Of a stretch of DNA of 64,000 nt, positions 45,801-57,200 are shown piece by piece; within the stretch, counting starts at the first letter, position 1, and every line of letters begins with the position of its first letter. The notes under the pieces are model-generated. The model was not told the origin of the DNA. It ran no database searches and was given only the letters and a program-made list of their open reading frames with translations. A program made the translations under genes and the position numbers. The stretch spans positions 3,321,192 to 3,385,191 of the forward strand of contig OX393573.1 in NCBI GenBank assembly GCA_947652115.1. Reading direction: 5' to 3'. This DNA comes from Blastomussa wellsi (lineage: Eukaryota > Cnidaria > Anthozoa > Scleractinia > Plerogyridae).

Positions 45801-47986
45801 TCCATAACTTTGAGAATATTTAAGCAATGTTAGTGAAACGTAGAGGGTATATAGTACGTCAAAAATATACATTTTGAGATAGGTGGCGTGGGGGTGATGA
45901 CGTCATATCAAGCGGTAATTACGTCATTATGACCAAACAGCCGTCATCCGAGAAGTCCAAAAACTACCGAAAGAACACAAAATCAACAAAACATCGTTAA
46001 AACGCCCTTAAAGTGCAAAACTAACTGCATTAAAGTTAATGTTTGTTAATAGAAACAAGAAAATTCCACATTTGGCAAAAACGGCTGCCAGAAAACGGTT
46101 GCCATGGTTAGATCAAGATACTGGCACAATGTACTTTCAAATTAAGTTGTTTCCAATTAAATTTTAGATAACGGTGCAAAATTTCGCAGCTTCGAAATCA
46201 AGTTAAATATTTTAATAGTTACTAGGGGTTTCAATGTGAAAGTAAGTGCTGGCGTTAGAGCTGGAGGAAAAAGGCTGAACGGCTAAGGGAAATTTTTAAA
46301 CGGCTAGCTGTGAGTACTTCGACCCGCATTTCGTATGTAATCATTTCATGAGTGCGTAACGCAATGACTTTAAAAAAATCATCTCGCTGGTCAGAACACT
46401 GCAGTTTAGAGTTGGTGCCGCTTTTCCCGCTACATTTATCTTCGTAACTGAAATACACAATTAATGGAAATGAACATTTCCATGTGCTGAGTACTTGTCT
46501 TCTATTTTAGTGCGAACATATTTTCATGTCGTCGGCCGGGCATCGATTTGTATTATTAATTAGCATCCCAGTGCGATTTTAAGACAAGTGATATCTTAAG
46601 TTCCATAATGCGTCTAAAGTTAATTAAGACAGAAATAGTCTGCCTTTGCAAGACAGAATTTGCGAAAAAGTTGTTTTGTATTGACTCGAAACTCTCAACC
46701 GCTGAACGCATTGAGTGTCAACAACTGGTCAAAATTTTGCTAATGTGTGCGTTATCATTTCGCTGACAAATAAATTCATCACGTGCCGCGAAGACACAAG
46801 AAGCTTTCAATTTGAAGCCAGAGAATTGAATTTAAAGACGTTTCCCTGAAAAAGGAAATAGTAACTGAAGATGATGGCAGTGGAAGAAACCTTTCTCGCT
46901 AACTTGGAGCAGCAGACAGTGTATTCCAGCGGGAGATAAAAACGCTTCATATTTGCATATTTATAATCGGCAAAAATTAATCATACGTGAAAGCAGCCAA
47001 ACACAAATTGATATCTTTTCCGCTCGAGATTCATCATTAACCGTTCGTGACCTTGATGAATAATTCACAAGCAAATGAAGACATTTAGAAAATGCTCATC
47101 TACTTGTTTTATGGCAAAAATTAGCAACGTGCTTCAACGGCATCTCGAAAGCGTCTGACAGCGTGCGTAAAATTCTCACGTGCAAAGTGATCTTCAGGCG
47201 TGGATCCCGGATGATATGAAAGCCACGTGATGTGCGCATGATTGTCGTTTCAATTGTCCCGGATAATAATCTACTGCACGGGCTTCGAGTCTCACATCCG
47301 AAAAAAATTTGGATTTTTTGCCCTATTGAAAAGAATATTGTGCTGCCTCGCTAACGCTCGCCAGCAATAAAAGTTCATGCACAGCGCATCAACTTTCTGC
47401 CCTCCCCCGGTCTGAATATAGTTTATTTATTCATTTATTTGTTTACTTATGCATCTAAAACAGTCAATACTGTACTAGAAGATGCCAATAAATGGTTAAG
47501 TAGCTTTAAGTGGTCCTTGCCGGGTTCAAAGAACTAAAATCCACTGGAACTCGACCGAGACGAATTATATTACACTTGACCCCCTCGGTCTTCAAATTCG
47601 CCAGCTATACTCCGAGTCTCAAGCTTGAAATTATTTATGGAAACTATCTCCTATTAATTGTAGTTTTCTGATACTTAATTAGTTGATAACAGTAAAGAAA
47701 AATAGTAAAACATCACATAGTAGACCAGACTTACGCATCAAATGCATTAAATAGTTCAACACATTTTATAAAAGCGTGAATAGGTGGTGCATTAGCTAGG
47801 TTTGTGTATCACATATCAATTTAGAAAACAGTCCTAAGAAAATACGCGCGCTGATTGGTTAAAAATCGTGTTTCTATAACTCGATGGAGACACAGAACTA
47901 GCACGAGCTGTTGACGTAATGATGGCGAGAGCAATGAGAATTTACATTTTGATAATCAAAGTTAACAAGTTGTTTTCCTTTTTCTC

Positions 47987-48017
<31 letters not shown>

Positions 48018-49234
48018 CTTCCACTCGTGTTTCTATAACTCGATAGAAACACGGTACATGTTTTCTATTTCTTAATTAAAACTATCTCTAGCTCAAAGTA
48101 ATTTACTCAACGTGTATTAGTTAAATGCATCGTGCATTAGCTCAAATCATGACCTGCCAGCTTAAAACATCCCGCACTGGTTGAACATATGGCGTGTATT
48201 AGTTGCCAACACACAAGACACTTAATCATGCATGCCGTATTAACTATCCTTTGCCTTTAATTTCTGCTGCCAATTCTTGCAGTGGGCGTGGTAAGAATGG
48301 CGAGGCAGTACTGCACCTGTCCTACAAAGATGGTGAATGTGGTGAGAAATGGGGAATGATCCTGAACGCTGTACCAAAGGTAATGGTTGATCAGGAAATT
48401 CACCGCGCACTCGAGTACAAGTTTAACATGACGATTCCTAAACCACTGGATACGAAATATCAGTACTGGGATGAGGCTTGGTAAGGAGCTCTTTTGGATT
48501 TTACAGAGTTTATCCGATAGTTCACTAAGTAATGTATCAAACGCGAGAGACAGTGTTTCATCACATTTCCAAACACCAAAAAGAGAGTTGAAAATACGAC
48601 GCACAGCGGAGTATTTTTAACGAACTTTGACAATACTTCAGTGAGGGGGGTGGGGGGGGATGGAGCAAGGAGGGGTCTTGTCACGAAGTCACGATAGTAA
48701 ATTTTCTATTTCACGAATAACGAAAAATTCACTTAGGTCACGAAAAAAATTTGATCACAATGCAGTGAAATTCAGCTACGAACTCAACTTTAGACATTCA
48801 CGATTTATTTCTTATCTATTCGCGATTCACAGCCAAGGACTTTTGCATTTCACGCCTCACGGAATACACTTCGATCCATCACGATTCACGGAGCACAAAA
48901 AACCGGATCACGACGTCACGAAAATACCCTTGCCTTCCCTCGTCAATATCAGTGTCATTATTATTTTTTGCGCAGGTACTTGCAAGGGCCTGGAAGCAAT
49001 GTCTCTATGCGGCAAGTTGAAGAGTGGGCCAAGAGACCGTTAAAAGGGAGAAATGTCTTCATGGTTGGCAGCGCATATCATCCGTACAGAGCCTACTCAG
49101 AGGGTGCCCTCGTTTCTGCCAATAATGCTTTGTTGGAAGGTTGGGGCATACCAATACCCAATCCCCCACACGAGACTCGCATAGTAAAGCCTGTGAAGCA
49201 TATCCCCGGAGCGATGCTGAGAGTGATTCGATAG
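42820..49234 (+). CDS. FAD-dependent amine oxidase (L-amino acid oxidase-like), 5' exon missing
   Basis: Exons 42820-42987, 44040-44082, 44758-45525, 48283-48480 and 48976-49234 join in phase to TAG (49232-49234), about 478 aa. The N-terminal dinucleotide motif is DVAIVGAGIGGLYMAESL (GxGxxG), followed by the acidic ERDTRLGGRIYD, the GGR signature of the amine-oxidase family. VGLGAWRIDL follows, then a substrate domain, and a second FAD-contacting region at the C-terminus: FMVGSAYHPYRAYSEGALVS. Family enzymes oxidise amines or L-amino acids, releasing H2O2 and ammonia; molluscan defence LAAOs (escapin/achacin type) look closest by memory. The frame is open back to 42786, so the first exon boundary is uncertain, and an upstream exon, perhaps with a signal peptide, was not found. 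Candidate AATAAA at 49418-49423. Confidence 0.87.
43021..43553. mobile_element. MITE family F4, copy 2
   Basis: The left end TACACTCTTTTTTTTATATAAG-like with GAACGT...GAGGCTGAGCGTTC pairs with CAGCCTCAACGTTC...AAAGAAAAAGAGTGTAC at the right. It is 533 bp, in the first recognised intron of the oxidase gene. Confidence 0.75.
43631..43741. repeat. Inverted repeat
   Basis: AATACTCTTTGTTTGTTCCC...AAAAATTTTGCATAAGCATT pairs with AATGGCTTATGAAAAAATTT...CAAACAAAGAGTATT. About 45-bp arms, probably another MITE. Confidence 0.75.
44233..44368. mobile_element. Fold-back repeat, 136 bp
   Basis: CTTATTAACCGAG pairs with CTCGGTTAATAAG, and GAATCTTGACC / GGTCAAGATTC and GAGTACAGACC / GGTCTGTACTC are nested inside. 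A second pair, TTATTATATGGCC (44372-44384) and GGCCATATAATAA (44700-44712), suggests a larger composite element reaching 44712. Confidence 0.8.
45526..48282. other. Long oxidase intron, little structure
   Basis: 2.8 kb. It holds a direct/inverted block near 47866-48055 (TGTTTCTATAACTCGATGG and TGTTTCTATAACTCGATAG around CTCGTGTTC) next to GCGCGCTGATTGGTTAAAA, a motif often seen in this genome's small elements. No exon is supported. Confidence 0.5.
48680..48935 (+). repeat. TCACG-rich diverged repeat, copy 2
   Basis: Recurrent TCACGA words: CACGAAGTCACGATAG, ATTTCACGAATAACG, CACGATTCACGGAGCAC, ATCACGACGTCACGAA. It resembles 4200-4485 and lies in the last oxidase intron, just before the final exon. 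Confidence 0.5.
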
Positions 49235-49849
49235 AGTTGATAGGCGAAAGTTCGAGTTCAATTTATTTAATATTATTTACATCATAAGTTCAAAAAGTGA
49301 GACAATTAAAACAAAGGAGGACAAATTTAGGAGGAACTAGAAGTTTATTGTTAGAAGCTTACAGTTTATTGTTATGTTGTTAACTTGCGGTTGTCTTAAA
49401 GTGATTGCTGAGGGAAAAATAAACGACATGGAGAACCAGTAAATAAATGACTGTGTAAGGGTTAAATTTGCATAACTACCGCCTGCATCGATCCCTTCCT
49501 CCTCCGTAGGCTTCGCGATAGCCTCTTTTTCAAACCTATTTAGGGAAAAGTGTAAATGGGAAACTGAAACCCCAAAGCGCGCACAGGAGCTGGTAGAAGG
49601 GGCGGACTCTCGGCGTTTCATGTAAGAAACGAACCCAGTGGAGTGCAGCGCTCTGTGAGCGGCACCTATTGCAATTTTGATTGGTTAATTTTTTCTCGTG
49701 ATTATCCGAATATGGTGCTTAACAAATTGAATATTCGGATATTTGTTTCCGAGCTATAAGTTTCAACCTCTTATGGCTTTCTGGTAATAACTAAATTGAA
49801 AGCACAGGTGATTAATTATAAATAGTAAAAAGAACGAAGAAAATTAATT
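49235..49849. other. Spacer between convergent gene ends
   Basis: Contains the 3' end of the oxidase gene and a short ATCCGAATAT ... ATATTCGGAT inverted repeat (49704-49742). No gene is supported. Confidence 0.5.
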
Positions 49850-50737
49850 TTATTTTCTACAATGAATAATATTAAAGAATTCTTTCCGCATAGTACGGTT
49901 CATCACTCCGTAAATTAAAGGATTTATCCACGAGCTTATCAATGCAGATAACACCCTTAAATATCCAACGCAAGATGGGATAGACAGATCAAAACAATAT
50001 TATAGAATCATTATAATGACTCTTGGCAACCAACAAGCACATACAGCCACAACTGCGGCGAAGACGTCCTAACTTCTTCGGCTCTCCTGTGTTCAGTGTT
50101 GTTATCGCTTTGCAAAGTTAGAGCTACCGCATTGTTGAGTGTTTTTATCGCGTTGAAAACTTTTACGTAACAAAATACAATGCAAAATGATGAAAGAGCA
50201 GCACAAAATCCTATTATGAACACAGTCATAAGCCTTTGGAAAGTTTTGTGTGGTATAACTTCTCTGCAGACTATAACGATTGAGACCACATGTAAAGAGA
50301 GCTTGATAATGCCGATTCTTTACGATGCAACAGTATCGATTGATTGCTGTAAGAGCCAAAGTAAAAATTGATACAGCACCCCAATAATACGATACGAAGC
50401 CATTAAACTGACAGAAATTGTAAGAAAAAGGCAAGTGGCGTACAGCCGAGGCCACTGCCGAGAATGGAAACATAAAAATTGACAATATCATGTCTGCTAC
50501 CGCCAGCGCCAACACGTACAAATTGCTGACTGTTCGAAGCCTTCAGTTTCGATGCATAGCCAGACAGACAAAAGAGTTGCCACTGAAGGTCAACAAGGTT
50601 AATACAACAAGAAAGAAGGTGTGCAAAGCAACTGTAGTCCCACTTCTCGTGTCCTCAAATTCTTTGGAGATCTCCATTGATGAAAACGTAGCAGCGCGGC
50701 AAGTTGCCCGCTGCCGCAAGTACTTGGAACGTGTCAC
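49850..50737 (-). pseudogene. Class A (rhodopsin-like) GPCR pseudogene
   Basis: Seven-helix receptor remnants in order on the minus strand: TM1 (HTFFLVVLTLLTFSGNSFVC), an intracellular-loop RLRTVSNLYVLALAVADM leading into TM2, TM3 ending in NRY (NRYCCIVK) in place of DRY, TM5 (FIIGFCAALSSFCIVFCYVK), TM6 with CWLP and TM7 with NPLIY (49910-49924), then a short tail to TAA at 49850-49852. Disabling changes: TGA at 50543-50545 where the loop before RLRTVSN normally has a residue, a frameshift after TM3 near 50310, a second near 50065 before TM6, and TAA at 50000-50002. Intronless, as are many cnidarian orphan amine/melatonin-like receptors. The ligand cannot be inferred. Confidence 0.83.
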
Positions 50738-51230
50738 CGTGAGACGCTTAACTAGGTCCCAGTCTCTGGGACAAATTTGGAAGGAAATTGCGCGTATTTT
50801 GAAAGCAAATACAATGCTTTTTAGATTTTTCCAGCACTTTTAAAGCTTCGAAACGTTTTCTTTAGATATCCAACTACAAGAATCAAGAGAAAAACATTTC
50901 GTGTCATATGCACTTTAATAGGGAGCTTAAGCATTGACGACGGCTGCTTAAAATGAATTTATATTTATATACGAATCAAACAATTATCTTGATGTATTCA
51001 TTGGGCCTATATCGCTTTTAAATATAGCTCTATCAGAAAATATGAGGACAACGTTTATTTTCAGCCGTCGTGGTTCACTTCACTTGGTCATTTCACGTTG
51101 TTGTTTTGCAGAGGACGGAAAAGAAATGTACAATGAATTGCAACGCACGTGCAGAGCTATTGTTCTGCTCATTAAACCTTTTGTTTAGCGACTTCTCGTT
51201 GACGTTGCCGTCGTGGTTTTCTTAAGCTCC
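50738..51230. other. Spacer, no gene seen
   Basis: Probably the 3' UTR of the next minus-strand gene (AATAAA in minus orientation at 51054-51059) and the GPCR upstream region. Confidence 0.5.
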
Positions 51231-54200
51231 CTAATCACTTCCACAATACCGCAAATTACAAATGGCAAGTTTCTTTAGCTTGTATATAAAGAAGGAGCCA
51301 CAATTTCGCACACTTATTTCAACGCTGTTTCTACAACAGTTGTTAAATCCGTTAAAACAGACTTTCCTTGAAACAACGCCTTCGTAAACCGTCGGGTGAC
51401 TTCCATCCATCCAACCTGTTAAGTCAGTGTCGCATCTGTGAGAGGGTACACAGCTTGAAGCCATGACGGTCCCAGCTCCGCCGGAAAATCGGTACCAGTC
51501 TTCTGATAGATTCTTGTCACATTGCGCGCCATGGAAGTTGTCATAATCCCGGTGTCGATCAGCACCGTCGAGAAGCTGGTACTGAAAACATTCAGGGATG
51601 ACTAAAAACGAAGAATAAAATATCTAAACATCCTGATTTTCTCTTTATTCAGCATTCAGTCATCGATGCCAAGCGACCGTTTGCTTTAAAACGTCCAAGG
51701 TAAAAAGATTGCCATTCTCCGACCACGACTAGGCCTTTCCCGATTGCGCTGGTAAAATCCTAAAAAAGTGCTGACAAAAATGGATAAAAAGTGCTCAAAA
51801 CGTGCTTAACATCTCAAAATAGTGCTCAAAAAGTGCTAAAAGTTGTGAACAGTTACCTAGCTTTTCGTAAATATGTCAATTTTTAGTAGTGTAAAGCCTA
51901 GACATCAGATGATTGAGAAATTTGAGATGACACACACATGATGCATCAGCCAATCAGAAACTTCTCTGTTCTCGCGCAAGGATAATTCCACGTGCCTTTC
52001 CATGACAACGGTCTTTTATTCTTGACAACATCATTAGTTATTCAAATTTATGACCTGGAACACGATTCTCGTTGCGAGCGACACACAGTTTTGGCTTTAA
52101 AATGTTATAGAAGACATATGTTGCTCGAAATTTGCTCGAAATGTGAAATATTGCTCAAATGTTGCCCAAAGTGCGAAAAAGTGCTTAAGGGTGCTCAAAA
52201 TGCGAAATAGTGTTCCAAACTCAAAAAAGTGCTCAAAAGGTGCTCAGCGCAATCGGGAAAGGCCTAGCCACGACACACGACCGTTGAAAACCTCCTTGGT
52301 AACCCCGCCTCGACATTCAACTTGTGGGGAACTGAGGGGAGTCAGACAAAACTTATTGAGAGGAATTGACGGCTATTGACGCATTCTCGTCCCCAGAGGC
52401 CGCGATTCATTTGGCCAGCACCAAGGAATCGAGACCTCTGGCCCCAACCAAATTGTGAGCATGCGTAGAGAACTCGTTTTGTAGCTTTCAGCCAATCAGA
52501 TTTGTCAGATTTGACTTTGTGTATGCGCAGAGTGACGGGAAGCTCGTGAATCGTGGACGTCCGGTGATGACAAATTGACGGTACGGTGCCCCCGTGAGTT
52601 ATAACTTTTTAACGAGGCGGGGTTACCAAGGAGTTTTTCAACGTCGGAGTGTTCTGGCAGAGTGGCGATATTTTTATACCTTGGGTTTTTTAAAGCAAAC
52701 GGCCGCTTGGCGTCGATGACAGAGCCCGTACTGCGTTGCTGTTGAGTTAAAATGAAACTAGAACATCCCTTCTTGGAATTCGCGATGGATTTGAGGCCGT
52801 TCGACCGTTTTAGGCTGGGATTTTTCGCTTCGCTCGTTGGGGTTTCCGAACTGGAGCGTACAGCCTTGCTCTTTTCTTTGTAGGGGAAAATCCAGAAAGC
52901 GATAATTCGACTAAATGGCCAAGAATCGGCAAAATAAGCGTCCAGACAACAAGCAAAACACAGTGAAAGCAAGGTAAGGCAATTTTATTTAAGATTTGGC
53001 AGTATTTCGGTTTGCTAAAACGTGTTGTAAAATGTTCCCATACAAACCCTTTTATCTTTGCCGTGACAGCTATTATGCAATTTGATCTTGACTCACAACA
53101 TTGGGCCGCCAGTTGAATACCGGTACTGTGGGATTTTTCTAAAATAGACTAGCCTAAGGAGAGAGTAGAAACACTCCTTGTCCCTTTATCCTTGGGAAAC
53201 TGGGATAAGCTATATCTTAATTAAAGCTCTCTCGTTGTGCGTTGTGCTTTTTTTCCCAGCATAAAAGTATAGCGCTCGTGATAGCAGTTTGAAACAATTG
53301 AGCGACAAGTACAATTGCGTCTTTCAAAGGCACAAATTTAAATGTCGTTACTGGGCAGATTACCAACCTGTTTTGCATAAAACTCCAATAACTCCTGAGG
53401 GACAATTGCACTTAAATCCATTGACAAGGTCGTTGCATGTTCCGCCATTTTGACACGGATTACTGGCACACTCGTTTATATCTATAGACATGCAGAATTA
53501 AACAAGTAATAACTTACAGGCTGCGAAATACTTCTTGGAAGGTTATCGGTTAAGTATAGAGGGGGTAAGTTTCTAAACTGTGGTGCTGCGTCGGTGGGAA
53601 GTATAACGATATAATTTGGTTTTATCAACTAGGTTGATAATGTCAATTGGCCACCGTAAAGAGATTCAAGAGCTGACGTTTCGAGCGTTAGGCCGATTCG
53701 CTCCGACGAAGGGCTAACGCTCGAAACGTCAGCTCTTGAATCTCTTTACGGTGGCCAATTGACATTATCAACCCAGTTGATAAAACCAAATTATGTTGTT
53801 ATACTCCACCGACGCAGCACCACCCCTCTGGGGATGGGATCGGGTAGCCATCGTCAGCAAGGGAAGCAATAACTCGACATGATCCATCGATGACATATTT
53901 TTCGCTGAAACTTAAGATGCTTGTATAGCATAAAGTGGAACAAGTGATGTAGGACATACGATAATAAATTTAATATCGAAATGTTCACATTCTTGTTCAT
54001 CCCCTTTATAATGTTGACAAATTTCTGACCAACCTACTTTAAAACACAACTTTAGGCTCAACTATAAGACCATTGTATGTACTACGGCTTCAGCCAAGGT
54101 CGCATTCGGCTATTATTTTTTCAACTTTGTGTTGTCAAGCTTTCTGTCTCTTGTCCTCCCTTCCAGGTCGTATGCTAACTGAAATGTTTTTTTTTTATTC

Positions 54201-57200
54201 GAATTCCGACATTTCTACGTCTCGCACATTTCTGTGGTGCGATCATCCGCTAAGAGTAAGTCTTGTCTGTAACCGTTCGCCAGATCAGTCTGTAGCAGTG
54301 GGCATGACCAAATATTTTAGAAATGAGGAGGATCAGGATTCATTCATGCAGTTGGCAGCCAGCTTGAGTAAAATTAATATGCGCTTTCACAGTTTACAAT
54401 GTATTTATAGGCCAGATAGGTGTACATATCGAATGCTGAAGCGTCGAAGCTGAATTGAATGGCTGCTAACAAAATTATTAGATGAATGTGTGCTTTAAGT
54501 TGAAGAGGATAGTAATTACAGTTCGAGAAGTTATGAATATTCCCTGAGATGTTTGCAGTGCTCGTGAAATAAGATTTTCGCTTGTCGGCTTCTGCTGGCA
54601 TTTTTGTAAAAGTCCTCGTGCGTACGCTCAGTTTTCAATGCAGTTAGCTTTTTTTTATGAAAATTGCTCGTTGCGCGTAAGGCTAACTTTAATTTGTGAA
54701 CGTTCCTCCTCGCAAATAGAACAGATTTGCTTGCATGCTGGCAAAGGCCGTACGAGTATAATCCTGACGAGGTAAATTCAGTAATCCGATTTTTTAGTCC
54801 GATATTCTGATCCCTGATTAACCTGATCCTTGACACCAAAAATGTGGCAAAGTCTGACCTCGGAGTTCACCAAATTCTTCTGATCCGATATCAAAGTTGT
54901 TATCCCAGATATCAGCACTATGATTTCAGATCCCTGAGCTATGATCCCTGATCCCGTATTTCTGGTTACGACCCTACTAATAAACAAATTTCTTAATAAG
55001 TACCTATGTCGCACTGTGGCCCTCTGAACCCCTGGGTACATATGCAGCGGTATCCGTGAGGTGAGAAACCTGACTGACAAGTAGCATCGTTCCTACAGGG
55101 CGTGGAACTGCAGAAATTCTGGAAAATAAGGTATGGCAAAAAAGTCCAATGATCTTCTCAAACTCATTAATAATTCATCACGTTAAAGCCAATCAGAACA
55201 ATAAATGATAATAAAACAATTTTTTAACAGGATAAACCCGTCAGTTCTAACAGTACTGTTATAAGTAGGGTCCTGTAAAAAATTAAAACTTAAAAAGTAT
55301 CATATATAAAAAGTACGAATAAATACTACAAATAAAAATGTTCATTGACCTTTTGCCTGAATAATAATATAGAGTTTAAAATCCAAACGTCTAGCGATAA
55401 ACTGTTATAGATTAAAGCACCTAAAAAATAAAAACTCCGGCGGCCAAACTCCAGTTTCGTTTTGGGAAGGTCAACCGTAATCGAGGCCGAGGTAAATTTT
55501 CGTGGCAAATTTCCATGGATACGTCAAAAAGATCAAACGAAGCCCCCGTGACATTTAACGTGGTAAGTAGAAATGGTGCTTTGATGCCCAAGATAAAAGA
55601 ACCAATCACAATGCTGCGTTTGGCATCAACATTTCTTTACCTCGGTAATCTTAATCGCGTTAAACCGCTTGCTAACACGGTAAACTGAAACCCAAGTGTG
55701 ATGTACCGCGGGAAAAGAATAGTTTTACCATGGGAAATGCCATTTACCGTGGTGTGTGTAACTGCACCTACCATTTACAAGTCCTGCGATCATTGTAAAA
55801 GAAATTTCCCCGCGTGGATAGTAATAGCACCAGCATTTATAATGCGCAAATTAATTTCATAAAATGTTCAAATGCGCATGACAAAATTAAAAACTAAATA
55901 AAGAAGCTAAAAACTAAAATTGCAATTAAAAGTAAACTTGCAATAATAAGAACAACTACGATAAAAATGCATGACGGAAAAGGTGAGTTTTTAGCTTGGC
56001 TTTAAAAATACTGTGCTGGTGCTTATGTCAAATGGTAGCGTATTCCAAAGTTTCGGTGCAGCACAGCTAAAAGAGCGGTCACCTAGTGTAGCTTTTGATT
56101 TAAAACATGGATAACTAAGTAACAGTTTATCGCAAGAATCCCTTAGATTATATTTGGATGGGAGCCTAAGAGAAACAAGAGACGATAAATAAGTAGGCGC
56201 TAAAAGATTAAGAATCTTAAAAGTAATTAAAAATGTTTTAAACTCGATTCTGAAATGATTTGGCGACTCTTTGGGCTCTCTGATGTAAACTGAAATGAAA
56301 GTATGGTTGATGCAACACCTGCCGTGTAAGAACACACATTTTTTTTGTCCAATCAGGGGCCAGAATTCGTAGAGCTGTTTGGGAGTGTTCGAGAGAGACT
56401 CGGTTCCCAGTGAATCATTCAGCAATTATTGAAAACTCTCGTCGCTCCGAGTTTTGTCGCGTCTACTTTTTTTCGTCCAGATTAAAGGGCCCTAGTCAGC
56501 CATACCTTTGTTATTGTTTACATGCGAAAATTTAAGTATTCTATTTTACGTGGATCGTATCAAAACGAAAGAAATCCATTAGAAACTTGTTAAAGGTAAT
56601 TTAAACACTTCCAGTAACAGAACCTACAGCAATACAATACAATTTCGCTTCATCATACAATTGCCATAATTTCGATGCCATCGGTCACTTTAACTGCCCC
56701 TTAGCTCCCCTGGGTCAACGACGATGGGATAAGAATTGGAGTCCAAATAAAACACTAACATGTAACGATTGGAAGCACTAGTAAAAATATTTAGTAACGT
56801 AAACAAGTCGCCCTGAAACAAGACGGAGAAGGGAAACTGGAAAAGCATGTTTTTTACATACCCATTCTATTCACCAGTTCTCGGGTGGCTTTCACCTGCA
56901 GTATTGCACAACCTTTCCACAATAGTTAAGAACATCAAATATATATATATTCTATTTAAATGTAACGAATGTATAGGTCGATCTACCTCCGTTCCGCGAT
57001 AAATAAAATTCATTTTTTGTTTGAGGTCCTGGGGATGTTCAGTATGAGTTGAGTTGTTTAGTTCACACACGTGGTCACTTGAAGCACCCATTCCAAAGTT
57101 ATACGATACGCACGAGTTATCCAAATAGCACTGAACTCTGCAAGAATGCTCTGAATTTAACATAGTCCTTCTAATGAGGTGTCTCTCCATCGCTGCACCA

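Larger units (their letters stand above)
51655..52735. mobile_element. Large fold-back element, interrupted
   Basis: CATCGATGCCAAGCG and CGTTTGCTTTAAAA near 51660, continuing after the inserted element as CTCCTTGGTAACCCCGCCTC (52288-52310), are found inverted at about 52612-52725 (GAGGCGGGGTTACCAAGGAG, TTTTAAAGCAAACGGCCGC). The 51729-52267 element splits the left arm. Confidence 0.7.

Noticed and set aside
52505..52972. 155-aa minus-strand frame
   Set aside because: It runs across the fold-back arm and the duplicated F7 module in antisense; no domain, no splice context.
54073..54453. 126-aa plus-strand frame
   Set aside because: Intronic, low-information sequence; no domain and no splice partner.
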